Counted from the first letter of the stretch, positions 22,776 to 33,275 are shown. The stretch: 64,000 nt of DNA from Pseudozyma flocculosa PF-1 (GCF_000417875.1 NW_006920871.1:1129459-1193458), one strand, 5' to 3'. The notes: generated by a model from the letters alone, not told the origin. Numbers and translations: made by a program.

Positions 22776-24001
22776 GGGTCTATGCAGAGGGACGAGAGGA
22801 GAGAGTGGGTAGGACGGTTCGTGCTGCTCGACATGCGATCTATGAGAGGGGCTTGCGGCGCGGGTGCTGATACCGATGATGCCGTGAGAGTCGAGGGCGC
22901 CAGCGATTGACGGCCAAGGGTCGGGCTCCGAGTCGAGACGAGGGTCGGGCTCCAAGTCGAGGCGAGTGGTGACCGCGTCTGACACGTCGTGCGTCCACGA
23001 TGCGGCCGCGAAGGTCAGTATCGAGCGGCTGAAAGGGGGTATCGAGCTAGCCTAGCGGGTATAGGGGCGCGGAAGGAGGCGTGGATGGCGTCCAGGTCGG
23101 GTGGCGGTGATGGTGGTGGTGGGTTTGGAGGCCGTGCGTCTTCTTGGCGCGGTGTGGAGGAGGGCCAGCCGGGCCAGCCAGCCTCTTTTTTTCTCTCGTG
23201 CGGCACCGACGCCCTCATCTCCGTCCCGCCCCCCATCGCCTTCCATCCTCGGTCCAGCTCTCCTCGATCGTCTCGACTGCTATCTCGACACCGCCTCTCT
23301 CCAGCTTCACGACATTCGGAGCCAGAAAACGTCCATATCCTGCTTCCGTCAACGAGGCCGCGGACGGCAAGCAGCCCGGCGGCAGTACACCCTGCCGGCC
23401 CCCTCGTGACGCCTCGCCACGCCTCGCCTCGCCTCGCCTCGACCCGACGGCAGGCATAGCTTCCATCCGCGCCACGACAACGACCCACTGATCGCGACTT
23501 CTGAGCACAGCGACCTCAGCGTCACCTGCGTCCCCTCTCCGGCCTGTCCTGCCCGCGAGCGCGGCCCCTAGGGTCGGCCATGTTGCCGTCGTCGCTCTTG
23601 GAACGGTTCGGTCCGTCGGTCTGCCTCACTGCCGTTCGATCTCGACGGTGTCGGCTGCGGCTGGAGAGCAAGCGAGCCTCCTCGGGTCGTCGGACCAAGG
23701 TCTAGCGCCGCGACTCAGTGTCCAAGGCATCGGCGCTTCCAGCAACAACGACGAGTCGTTGCGCACATCCAAAGCGCCCGTGGTGGCGCGACTTAGCCTC
23801 AGAAGAGATCATATGATAGTACTGAATGAATTCGAGAGGGCTGGAACCGTGCCGGCTGGGTACAAGATAATGTCGGGGGCCAAGAGTAGCTTGATGTTGC
23901 CTGCGGACGGGGCCGAGAGAGAGATCACCAGAGATCACCTGAGGAGGGCGAGGAAAGGAAGCAAGAATATTATTTTGTCAGTTCGGGTTCGACACAGTTC
24001 A
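22776..24001. other. intergenic, GC-rich to AT-richer transition
   Basis: No gene recognised. GC-rich and low-complexity up to about 23700, with GCCTCGCCTC-type runs near 23410-23440. The sequence then becomes less GC-rich approaching the repeat at 24003, which marks entry into transposon-derived DNA. Confidence 0.4.
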
Positions 24002-24002
24002 A

Positions 24003-24259
24003 CGCTGGTGAGGCGTCGCCGGGTTATGGGCTGGCGAGGCGGTAGCCAGATTACAAGCTGGTGAGGCAGTAGCCTGATTATGAGCTGGCAAGGCAGTAGC
24101 CTGGTTGTGAGCTGGCAAGGCAGTAGCCTGATTGTGAGCTGGCGAGGCAGTAGCCTGATTGTGAGCTGGCGAGGCGGTAGCCTGATTGTGAGCTGGCAAG
24201 GCGGTAGCCTGATTGTGAGCTGGCGAGCCAATTGCCTGACTATGCACTGGTGAGGCGTT
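24003..24259 (-). repeat. 27-bp minisatellite, PAHNQATAS-type units
   Basis: Nine to ten units of ~27 bp starting GCTGGCGAGGCAGTAGCCTG (first bases). Unit starts are near 24004, 24030, 24057, 24084, 24111, 24138, 24165, 24192, 24219 and 24246. The central copies are 90% or more alike; the outer ones are more diverged. On the minus strand one frame reads as a 9-residue repeat, PAHNQATAS/L. It directly follows (minus orientation) the decayed zinc motif at 24333-24428, so it may have expanded inside a retroelement ORF. Confidence 0.85.
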
Positions 24260-25740
24260 GAGAGCTGGTGTTACGTTTGTCAAGGCAAGGTACTCACTCT
24301 TGGTAGGCTCTAGCCTGTTCTGGATATATTTGGCATTTTGCTGCCGGGTGTCACCGGCCACAGAGGTCACAGTTGTGTTGACGGCTGCACCCTGCGCACT
24401 GGGGCTTGTTGAACTTCTTGCAGATCCTGTTGCTCCTCACTGTGTGCCGATTGTCTGCTGCGGTCTGCCGGTGCGTAGATGTGTTGCCCACCCTGCAGAC
24501 ACGGTTCCCCTGCTGCCCTCACCTTAATGGTCTGCCAAGGCTGCTCCTGCTTGCACACACCCGGACAAGCTTGTCGCCAGTCATGTTGTGGTGCTGGTAC
24601 CTCTTTCTTGTGCGCGCCAAACAGCAACACAAGTGCTTGCAGCAGACCTGGCTCATGATTGCAATGGTCAAAAGCGCTTCCCTTTCTTCCTCAACTTGCC
24701 CTTGCTTTGAGTTGTGCTCCTGCTGCCAATATGTAAAGGTTGAGGGAGGCGGGTTGGACCAAGGTAGAAGGTGTATAGGGCTTATCCCTTTAAGGTCCTG
24801 GTAAGGCCTTGAGGAAGACAAGATGTCAACACAGAAAGGCTGGTGTGTCTGAAGGAATCTTTGACAGATGGTGGAGTCCTGACCTGTTGAGGCTGACAGG
24901 TGATGGTGAGGAAGGGAGAGATATTGACTGGCCAGTCCTAAAAAGGAGGGAAGGGTGGAGGTAGAGGGAAGGGGAATGTAAAAGGACTAATGCACAGAAC
25001 ACTGAAGCATTGATGACTGAAGCAGCACAAACATGGGTAGGGGGGGGGGGGGGGGAGGCTGCAGCAGGGTAAGGATGGGAAGCTGCAGCTGATGCAGCTG
25101 TTGCTTCATGCAGGGTCAGCTTGCTGTGGTCAATGCTTGGTTTGTGGTCAAGGAGGAAAGGAGAGAGACTGGTCAAGGGGAGTTGAGGAGCAGCACTGGC
25201 AGCAGATTGAGTGAGCTGTCTGATCCTTGAGGCCTTGTACAAGCTGTTGGGAATGCGCCAGGTGGTGTAGGTGTTGGCGGGGACCTTGAGGTGCCAGCAA
25301 GGCAGGGCATGCAAGGCAACCTGGAGTTTGACGTGATGGGGCGACGCTGGTTGAAGGCGAGTGGTGGTGGCTGCAACAGGTCACTGTTGGGAAGAGGAGG
25401 AGAAGAGGGAGGGAGAGGGGAGGAGAGAGGGAGGATCGGGTTGGTGTGGTGAGTGGGCAGTCCTTCGATGTTGTGAGGTCGGGACCTTCACCTCCACAGG
25501 CAGGCAAGCCTTGTTCATGGGTGCATGGTGACAGAAGATGATCAGCAAGCATGTCAGAGGCTCCAAGGGGGACCATGCATCTGCCTGCCTGAGAGGTGGC
25601 TGGCTGTCTGCTTGCTGTCCTCCTGTCTTCCTGCACCTGACAGCTATGAGCAGACTGAATTTGATATGCTCTACCTGCCAGTGTCTGCCCTATCCTTGCT
25701 CCACATAGCCTACCTTGTCCACTTGAACAGGTTTGAAAGG
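24260..25740 (-). mobile_element. decayed retroelement-like relic
   Basis: On the minus strand at 24333-24428 one frame reads RICKKFNKPQCAGC, then ten residues later CDLCGR, a stop codon, and HPAAKC. This Cys/His spacing resembles the zinc motif in gag-like proteins of basidiomycete retroelements. The motif is interrupted by TGA, and the flanking frames shift repeatedly, so the copy is dead. The whole stretch is less GC-rich than its surroundings, and a run of about 17 G lies near 25040-25056. No reverse transcriptase or integrase motif could be read. The call as a relic is inference from one motif plus composition. Confidence 0.4.
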
Positions 25741-25805
25741 ACTAATGCACTGATGCACTGATGCACTGAGGCACTCAGGCACTGATGCACTGAGGCACTG
25801 ATGCT
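25741..25805. repeat. ~10-bp tandem repeat GCACTGATGCACTGA
   Basis: GCACTGATGC/GCACTGAGGC units repeat about six times with minor variants, just left of the inverted-repeat element that begins near 25873. Confidence 0.7.
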
Positions 25806-26740
25806 CCTTCCTCAGTCTGTCAAAGTCTCTGTCATCAGCCAACAGTTGTGAAGTTGCTGAGGGTTTGTCCAGTCATAGCTAACAACTAGGGGTATCTACG
25901 GTCCTTGGGTATCGTAGCGGTGCTACGCTTTTTCCTACGCTTTGAAAAATCTGCAACTACGATTTTTGGACCCTTGACCGTAGGGCCGCTACGGCCCTGG
26001 AGCGTAGGGAAGTGTAGGGCCCTACGCTTCCGAGGCGTGTAGCAGGCCTACAATTTTGGCACTGTAGCGGGCCAGCACGTGGAATACCGCACAGTCACCA
26101 TACACGCACAGTCGTATCTACTCGACGGGGACAGTAATCCATTGCCATACTACCTAGACTACGTACTGTGGCAAAGCGGCGTGGCAAAGTGACAAAGTGG
26201 GCGTTGGCGGCGGCGGCGGCGGCAAGTCGAAGCGGCAAGGGCAACACAAGGCAAGGCGAGGCGGCAAGGCGAGGTGGCGCAAGTTGATGGCAAGCGCAGG
26301 CGCAAAGGCAGAGGCGGCGGCAACAGGGCACGGCGAGGGCGCATATTGATAGCGCCAGCAGCATCGGCAAGAAGGACAGTTGGAGAGGAGAGAGGAGGAG
26401 GAGCAGGCGTCAGCAATGCTTGCGCGTTGGCTGACAGCGCAGCAGGCACGCCGGCAAGCAGGTAGCGGCACTCACCATCTGAAGCGGGGCCGTAGATGTT
26501 GGTGCCAGCACCGCTGCAACTGCTGCTGCGGTGGCATGGGAGGGCAAGGGCGAGGCAGGAGGGCAAGGGCGAGGCGAGGAGGCAAGGTATGCGTCAGAAG
26601 ACTCACCGCAGGCAAGGCAAGAAGGCCGGTCACGAAGGGTCGGCAAAGTCATGTTGTCGAGGCTGTCAGAGCGATCGATGCTACGACGCCGGCAGTGCTG
26701 GCAAGAGTCAGGCGGCGGAGCGGAAAGGCGGTGGGCAATG

Positions 26741-26790
26741 TCAATCATCGGAGACGTCGGAGCGCGCGCTCCGACGCCTCTGATGATTGA
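26741..26790. repeat. 50-bp near-perfect palindrome
   Basis: Two adjacent 25-bp arms, outer ends TCAATCATC and GATGATTGA, centre GCGC. Arms match at 23 of 25 positions with no spacer. It would extrude a cruciform or long hairpin. It lies in the middle of the inverted-repeat element. Confidence 0.9.
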
Positions 26791-27088
26791 CGGGGCGGGG
26801 AACAAAAAGGCGGCGCGGCGGCTGAGTTGCGGTTGCTGCAGGCGCTGACGGGTCCGAGGGTGGCGATGCTGGTGCTGGTGCTGGTGCTGGTGCTGGTGAT
26901 GCCGAGTGTATGCTGGCAGGCGCTGGTGGGCAAGGCGATACAAGGGCAGCAGTCGGGTGGCGGCGGGTGGCGGCGGGTGGCGGCGGGTGGCGTTGGGTGG
27001 TGGTGGTGGTGGGTGAGGGACGGAGCGGATGGAAATGTGGAGGTAAGGGCAGGCGCGCGCGCGTCAGCCCCTTTTCGAAATTTCGATC

Positions 27089-27154
27089 GCGCGCTGGCTG
27101 GCTGGCTGGCTCGGCTTCGAGTTCCGAGCCGCCCCAGCCAGCCAGCCAGCGCGC
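27089..27154. repeat. 27-bp inverted repeat with 12-bp loop
   Basis: Left arm 27089-27115 and right arm 27128-27154 pair at about 25 of 27 positions, built on (GGCT)n and (AGCC)n runs with GCGCGC outer ends. It lies inside the candidate transposon, 300 bp from the 50-bp palindrome. Confidence 0.85.
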
Positions 27155-27944
27155 CCGTCCCTTTGCCGCCGCTGCCGCCACCGTCGCCGATCCATCCGCA
27201 GGCCCTCGCACCACCACCGCCGCCATCGTCGACCTACCCAACGCCATTGCCAGACTGCCGCTCACGCCTTCCCGCCTCACCTAGCCAGCTGCGGCCTGAG
27301 CCTTCCGCATCGCCGCCGTTGCTCCAGTCAGCAGCATTCGCTACGGCTGCCTGCCCTCGCCCGAGCTTGACTGCCGCCCCTACCCGCCTCGATCTGTGCC
27401 TCGCTCCGCGTTGACGCTTGCCTTGGGCTCACCCCGCCAACATCTGCGCCGCCGCCACCGCTCACAAGACCGCCAGTAGATACAGTAGCTAGCGAAGCTT
27501 AGATTGCAATGAAGAGTATTGGCCAACCGATAGAGAAAGCAAGTCCGATCGAGGGTGGCAAACGTCGGTGCTACGCTGCTGCAGCGCAGCAGTGCTTCGG
27601 TTCAGGACGCCAGCACCCGCAGCCAGTCTACGCTGCGCAACAGCATCGAGAATGCTACGCTGTTGAAGTGTAGCAGGCCTACGGCTGTTAGCAGCATGAT
27701 TTCTGCTGAGCCTCCAAAGCGTAGCGGGCCTACGGTGCGGCATCGGAGGGCAGGCTGCTACGATCCGAAGCGTAGCGGAATCGTAGGGCCGCTACGCCGG
27801 CCAAAGCGTAGTGGAGGCCCGATGCCTGGCGCGCAGCCGATCTGCGACCAAGGTCGAACCGTAGATTGGGTTACGATCGGGGATTTTCCAAACCGTAGTA
27901 CCGCTACGGCCCCGAAGCCAGATCCCCGCTGCTGCTAGCTATGA

Positions 27945-29007
27945 GTTGGGGTCCCTTGGAGCAGGTGGTGCCAGTTGAGGAGCCTGGACGCTCTGCGTGC
28001 CGCCTTTGCCTAGTCCAGCGTCGCGGCCTTGACGGAGTCCGCCCGCCTCAAGGCCTTCATCACGAACACCATGTCCTCCGGTACGAGCTTCGAGAGCGCC
28101 TCGACGACCGTGTCGACGGTATGGTCTTGGGGCCGCAGCTTTCCCAGCTCCGTGACGGCCTCGAGCGCTTTGAGCGGTTCTGTGAACGTCGCCCCCTCGA
28201 GCGTGCGCTGCGCGGTCGAGGCACATGGTAGCGACACAGCGTGGGCCGGATCTTTCAGTTTCTTCGAGCTCGGTTGATGAGGAAGGGCTCCTGGTCCGGA
28301 CTCACTTTGGCGAGAACCCGATCGTGGCCGGCCTCGGTCGTGGTGGGGCGCAGGCGGGATGCGCAGATGCGACCCCGCACGATGGCGACAAGTTGGAGCG
28401 CAATGACGAGCTCGGCCGTCGTCTTCATCGTGGCTCGATCGCAGTATACGCCAGAGTGGCGCCTGCGTGACAGTGGCGGGGATGTCCAGTATCGTCGTGG
28501 ACGGGAGACGGGGGAAAGGGACCTACAGGACGGGACAAACACCGCCGTCGTCCCGTCCTTCTATACCCGTCCTCGACAAGCTGTCCATCGACCCCTGCTT
28601 GGCCCGCACTGCTGTAGCAGAGCGACGGAGAGGTCAGGCACGCACCGAGGGTGACTGGCGGTGGGGTCCCTGCCTCATCTCGGGGCTGAGACGTCGCGGT
28701 GGGACGATGCGGAGCAAGCTTCGTGGCTGGACCTGTGCAAGCAAGCGCACCGAGGATCGAGAACGCGGGACGTTCCCCACAGCCGGCGGAGCGTTCAATC
28801 GCAGGCAGAGGCTGTGGCCGTTGATTAATGATTTTATTCGCTGGAGGAAGACGACGACGACAAGAGCGCTCTGCTGGTCTTCAAGGTCCAGCGAGCTGGC
28901 AGTCTCGAGCGTCGAGCTTCCCCCCACCTATCCTACACTATCCTCGCCCGCCACGCAGCCCCCTTATGGCTGCGTGGCTGGCTAGCTAACGGGCAACGGC
29001 CTGGGTC
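27945..29007. other. intergenic with an orphan conserved-looking minus-strand frame
   Basis: From about 28250 down to 28010 on minus, one frame encodes a ~75-residue, low-Arg, helix-prone segment (LKALEAVTELGKL, then EALSKLVPEDMVFVMKALRR). It ends at a stop and looks more protein-like than the surrounding frames. It has no ATG of its own and I could not join it to an upstream exon: the candidate at about 28425-28255, starting MKTTAELVIALQL, is in another frame. It may be the end of a decayed gene or a missed exon. The rest shows nothing. Confidence 0.3.
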
Positions 29008-31635
29008 TCAGGCCTGGACGATGCGCACAGCGCCCCTCCCGCCCTTGACGCGGAACTTGCCGTCCTCTGTCTGCTCGACGGCGCCGCGCCCAGCGACGAC
29101 GTTGAACTTGACGTCCGTGCCGAGCGGCGGCACAATGGTGCCCGTGGTGCCCTTGGGCGCGTCGAGCTCCATGACGAGCTTGCCATCCTCCTTGCGCTTG
29201 CCCCACGCGGCGCTGATGATGCCGTGCGGGGTGGGCACGCGGCCGTGGTTCCACTGCGTCTTGAGGCCGCGCATGGGCGCGAACGCAAACTCGGTAAAGG
29301 CCTTGGCGGTGGGACGCACGCCGAGCGAGTACTCGGTCAGCCAGACGGTGGCGCCCGAGCCCCAGAAGTGGCTTTGGGCGGTGAAGAACTCGAGGCCCGG
29401 GTAGCTGCCGTCGTCGCTGACGTACTCCCACAGCGCGCCCGTCGAGTTGACACTCTCGGCCACCATGGGCGCCCAGGTGTCGTGCACCAGCTGCTGCGCC
29501 AGCTCCGTTTCGCCGCGCTGCGCCAGCGCGTCGAGCGTGAAGCTGACAAAGTAAGGGTCGACGACGATCTGGAAGCCGTCGTAGAAGGTGCCGTTCTTGT
29601 AGCCGGCGGGCACCTTGAGCTTGGCGAGCTGCAAAAACGCCGAGCGGCGCTGCTCGTCGGTGCCGACGTCGGCGAGCTGGCCGAAGGTGATGTCCATCAG
29701 GTGGAAGTCCTTGCTGCCGACGGCGTTGACAAACGAGCCCACCTGGTCGTTGTAGAGCAGGCGGGCCATGGCGCTGCGCGTCACGTTGGCCTGGGTGCGG
29801 TACTGGCTGGCCAGGCGCGGCTCGCCGACAAAGTCGGCCATGCGCGCGATGGCCTCGAGGCCGAGGACGACCGAGCCCGTCGTGGCCGTCAGGCCGCCCT
29901 TTTGCCCAAGGCCCTGGAAGAGCTGCGTCTCCGGGTCGACAGCCTGCGACAGCGCAAAGCCGCAGCCGGCGCGCAGGTCCTCGAAGCGCTTGCGGATAAA
30001 TTCGTCGTCGCCGGTGCGCATCCAGTAGTCGTCGACCTCCTGGAGGAAGTCAAACATGTAGTCGAGCAGCAGCGGCGCCACGTTGCCCGTGCGGACCGAG
30101 ATGCCCGTATCGTCGACGGGGCCAAAGAGGGTGTTGATGGGCACGGCGCCGCTGGCGGCCTGCTTGGAGAGCTGCCACTCCATGGGGCCGACGACGTAGT
30201 CAAACTCGCCCGTGGCGACGGCAATGGCGCGCGACGAAATGAGGCGGTCGCCGAGCCACGAGAAGCGATCGCGCTTGCCGGCGTCGCTGCAGACGAAGTC
30301 GGTGTTGCCCTCGACGCCGAACTCGAGCGGGACCGACTCCTTGTCGGTGAGAGGGTTGCTGTAGAGCTTCTTGCCGTCGACGTTGGACGTGATCTCGACG
30401 TCCTTGTACCAGGCCGCCGTGTCCTGCCAGCCGCCGAGGGCGAAGCCGCGCATGGTGCCGCCGGGGATGAAGGGGTTGGGCAGCGCGTAGCCGTATCCGG
30501 TCACGTTGAACTTGGCCACCTGGCGGTCTTCGACAAAGATGGTGTAGGCGCCCTCGCCGTGCGAGACCGACTTGATGCGGTGCCACTCCTTTTCGGTGAT
30601 GTCGAAGTCGATGGGGAAGCGGTCGAGGACGTAGCCGGGCAGGCTGGTCTGGTTCTGGAGCGAGAAGCCGGTGCCGAGGACGAGGGTGTTGGGAGGCACG
30701 AGTTGGCGGTCGTAGTTGGCAAAGCTGCCCTCGGGGTAGTTGCTGTTGAGGACGAGGTAGGGGCCGTTTGCCTGGATGGCGTCAATCTGGCCGTCGAGCC
30801 TCCATCCGAGGCCGCCGTAGTCGATCTTGGCGTCGAACTCGAGGGTGTAGTTCTGGTAGTTGATGGCGGCCGTCGACGAGGCGGGCTTCTGGCCGCGGAT
30901 GTAGGCGCCGTGGCTGTCAATGTCCCAGGTGGTGGTCTGGGTGTGCGGGGCGTAGCAGGTGAGCTGCTGGGTGCGGAAGGCGAGGGCCCAGATGTCGGAC
31001 TCGGTCTTGTCGCTCGAGGCAAAGTAGCCCTTTTTGGAGAGGAGGGGCGATTTGTCGGTGGTGGGCTTGAAGCCGACCGAGTCGATGAGGAGGTTGGAGC
31101 CGTGGACGAGGCGGATCGACTGCCAGCGCTGGGAGCCCTGGATAAAGTAGCTGGTGAGGTCGCCGGGCTGGGTGACGTTGAAGGTCTCTACGCGGAACGT
31201 GTTGGCGAGGGCGTTGGCAAAGGCAAAGGGACCGTCGGAGCGCTTGTCGGAGAGGGCGGCAAGCTGCTCGGTGTACTTGACCTCAATTTGGGCATAGGGA
31301 CCGTCGAAGGATGCGATTTTGAACGTGGGCTTTCCGGCGACGTCCCTTGCGTAGTCGACGGTGACGGTGTCGCCGACGTTTGCGAGGCGGAGGGGCCCGT
31401 CGAGCTTCTTGCCCTCGTGGGTGAGGCCGGCGTAGTGGGTCTTTGGGCGGACGATGCCGTCGTACTGGCCCGTTTTGGCGGGCGTGTAGGCGGGGATCTT
31501 TGGCCAGGGGGTGTCGGTGGTGGCTGCGGCGTTGTTGTTGTTGCCGTTGTTGTTGCGCTCCGAGAGGGAAGCGGCGGAAGCGCAGAGAGCGCCTCCCGCT
31601 GCGGCCATGGCGGCCAGGTAGGTGGCAGCGCGCAT
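29008..31635 (-). CDS. secreted GH78 alpha-L-rhamnosidase-like glycosidase
   Basis: Intronless, 875 aa from the ATG at 31635. Residues 1-~20 are a signal peptide (hydrophobic Ala-rich core, then SAAS), followed by an Asn-rich linker. An N-terminal beta-sandwich region has WDIDSHGAYI and LEFDAKIDYGGLGWRLDG. A six-hairpin (alpha/alpha)6 catalytic domain follows. Its KRDRFSWLGD motif (~452-464) corresponds to the GH78 (C)xxRDERxGWxGD-type active-site loop, with Asp and Asp/Glu acids. Later come SHFWGSGATVWLTEYSLGV and a C-terminal beta-sandwich typical of the family. It would release terminal L-rhamnose from plant polysaccharides or glycosides outside the cell. Length fits fungal GH78 members. 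The exact substrate, and activity versus divergence, are not certain: the loop reads RDRFSW rather than RDERxGW. Confidence 0.82.
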   Translation of the reverse strand: MRAATYLAAMAAAGGALCASAASLSERNNNGNNNNAAATTDTPWPKIPAYTPAKTGQYDGIVRPKTHYAGLTHEGKKLDGPLRLANVGDTVTVDYARDVAGKPTFKIASFDGPYAQIEVKYTEQLAALSDKRSDGPFAFANALANTFRVETFNVTQPGDLTSYFIQGSQRWQSIRLVHGSNLLIDSVGFKPTTDKSPLLSKKGYFASSDKTESDIWALAFRTQQLTCYAPHTQTTTWDIDSHGAYIRGQKPASSTAAINYQNYTLEFDAKIDYGGLGWRLDGQIDAIQANGPYLVLNSNYPEGSFANYDRQLVPPNTLVLGTGFSLQNQTSLPGYVLDRFPIDFDITEKEWHRIKSVSHGEGAYTIFVEDRQVAKFNVTGYGYALPNPFIPGGTMRGFALGGWQDTAAWYKDVEITSNVDGKKLYSNPLTDKESVPLEFGVEGNTDFVCSDAGKRDRFSWLGDRLISSRAIAVATGEFDYVVGPMEWQLSKQAASGAVPINTLFGPVDDTGISVRTGNVAPLLLDYMFDFLQEVDDYWMRTGDDEFIRKRFEDLRAGCGFALSQAVDPETQLFQGLGQKGGLTATTGSVVLGLEAIARMADFVGEPRLASQYRTQANVTRSAMARLLYNDQVGSFVNAVGSKDFHLMDITFGQLADVGTDEQRRSAFLQLAKLKVPAGYKNGTFYDGFQIVVDPYFVSFTLDALAQRGETELAQQLVHDTWAPMVAESVNSTGALWEYVSDDGSYPGLEFFTAQSHFWGSGATVWLTEYSLGVRPTAKAFTEFAFAPMRGLKTQWNHGRVPTPHGIISAAWGKRKEDGKLVMELDAPKGTTGTIVPPLGTDVKFNVVAGRGAVEQTEDGKFRVKGGRGAVRIVQA

Positions 31636-33275
31636 CTTGATGGACGAGCGGTGGCTGCGGTGGCGAGCGAGGGGGAGCGAGGGAGAAGACAAAGGAGTGT
31701 GGTGAGCCGGGAAAAGAGGGGGAGGGGAGGACGGGGAGCGTCTTTTGGGTTGCCTTTGTAGGTTCTTAGGTCACCATGGCGGGTAGGATGGGTCGAGGTG
31801 CGGGCTGTGGTAGGTGGACGGAGGAGAGGGACAGAGGGAGAGGTGTAGGCCCAGCACGGTCAGGTAGCAAGCAGACGAGCAGAGCGTTGGCGTGCAGCTG
31901 TCGAGTACGTACTGTACCGCCTGCTGTAGGTCCACGCAAAGGGCCAGTCCGAGACCGGCCAAATTGTCACCAGTTGTGGCGAAGAGAGGTGCGGGGAGCG
32001 CGTGGATGGGCCGGCCAGTGTGGGGGGGTTGGCCGCGCTCGTGCAGCGGCCCAGAGGCCGGGGGCAGACGAGCCTGCACGCACGCAGGCCAAACACGAGA
32101 CACGGATCACCTCCGACGCCCAGCACAGCACCGACCCAACATCCGTCCATCGACCCACGCAGCAGAACAGGCAGGCAGCGCATCGACCGATACACACCCT
32201 GGCCGCCATCCGGCTGGGCCGACACAAGAAGCCCCACCATGCGGGCATGCCCGAACAACGACAGCCCCCCAAAGTTCCGGGACAGAGGAGCGGGCGATGT
32301 GGTGCAAACGTGGGGCCCCCTTTCTTCCTCTTGGCGTCCTTGTCCTTGGCCTTGGCCTGGCTTCCGAATGCGGGGAGGACGAGGCGGGCTGGGGTTGGTG
32401 TAGATCGATCCATCTGCTTGCTTGCTCTTGCTTGCCGCTTCGGTTCGGATCGGTTCGGCCAACTTCGGCATCAGTGGGGATATCGAGGGGGAGCCGAAAG
32501 GGTGCAGCGCCGGCTGCATCCCCTTCGTCCTCCGACCCACGACCAGGGGAAAAAAATCGAAGCAGGTTCGAGAAATTGCTTTTTGGAATCGGGGATTTCT
32601 GTCAGGGCGCCCGACCTCGATCGACCAGTCCTCTTCGATACGTTTTTGCCAACGTCGATGCACCAAAAGAAACGGCTCATACGCTTCGGCCCTTGGCGCG
32701 GGCAACAAGCCACACCCCTTCGACCCCGAGGGCAGTCATCCCCGCGCGGTGCCACTTCGACATCAGGACCAACCAAGCACGCTTCGTCACTCAGTCAGGC
32801 ACGCACGCCAGACAGTCGGGCAGAGTCATCATCATCAAAGGGCAATGCGAAATCCACAACTCAAAACGCTAGAGACGGAGAGAGGGGAGGAGAGAGAGAG
32901 AGAGGAAAAAGACGACGGAAAATGCTACATAAAAAGGGAAGCCCAAGAGCCGGGGGGACGACATCAATATCAACGAAGACCATTATCAAAGAGACCTGAA
33001 GGACCGAGGGACGAGAACGGGGGACGAAAACGACGAGGAGGGAGCAGGAACAGTGGAAAGCTCGTTGTGGGCGGGTCAGAGTCAGACGCCGACGACGAGG
33101 CGCAGAGGGGAACATGATACACGACGAGGGGCCGAAGGGGGGTACGGGGAACGAGGACGGATATAGACGACGAGAGTGGACGCGACGGGGGGTCAGAGAG
33201 TCGTTTGGTATCATCGTAATGGCGAGCATCGTAGCGAGTTGGGCAGAGGCCGCACCATGGCGGCACGCTCCATCT
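31636..33275. other. intergenic, upstream of GH78
   Basis: About 1.6 kb between the GH78 start and the downstream end of the next minus-strand gene. A 407-codon plus-strand frame at 31776-32999 has random-looking, Arg/Ser/His-rich composition and I do not accept it. GA-rich runs occur near 32875-32930. No TATA box is evident upstream of GH78. Confidence 0.4.

Larger units (their letters stand above)
25873..27944. mobile_element. candidate non-autonomous TIR transposon (~2.07 kb)
   Basis: The ends start with the identical 9-mer TCATAGCTA in inverted orientation (25873-25881 and 27936-27944). Inward similarity continues, with gaps, for ~90 bp. Both ends share a GGGG-ATCT stretch, CGTAGCGGT[G/A]CTACG, and TACG[C/G]TTTG[A/G]AAAATC. 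Both subterminal regions (25905-26060 and 27560-27915) are packed with short inverted modules such as GTAGGGCCCTAC. A 15-bp word starting GTGTAGCAGG occurs directly at 26037-26051 and 27668-27682. The interior is GC-rich low-complexity DNA with two large palindromes and no transposase. hAT-like elements often have short TIRs with dense subterminal motifs, so that affinity is possible. TAGCTA flanks both ends but is itself a palindrome, so no clear target-site duplication can be called. Confidence 0.55.

Noticed and set aside
24003..24259. CRISPR-like array of 27-bp repeats
   Set aside because: Units abut without spacers and the genome is fungal; it is a minisatellite.
29224..31761. 845-codon open frame on plus, opposite the GH78 gene
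   Set aside because: It mirrors the GH78 gene on the other strand. GC-rich third positions keep antisense frames open. Composition is Val/Gly/Asp/Arg-rich with no motifs.
31776..32999. 407-codon plus frame in the GH78 upstream region
   Set aside because: Random-like Arg/Ser/His-rich sequence, overlapping open frames on both strands, no motif.
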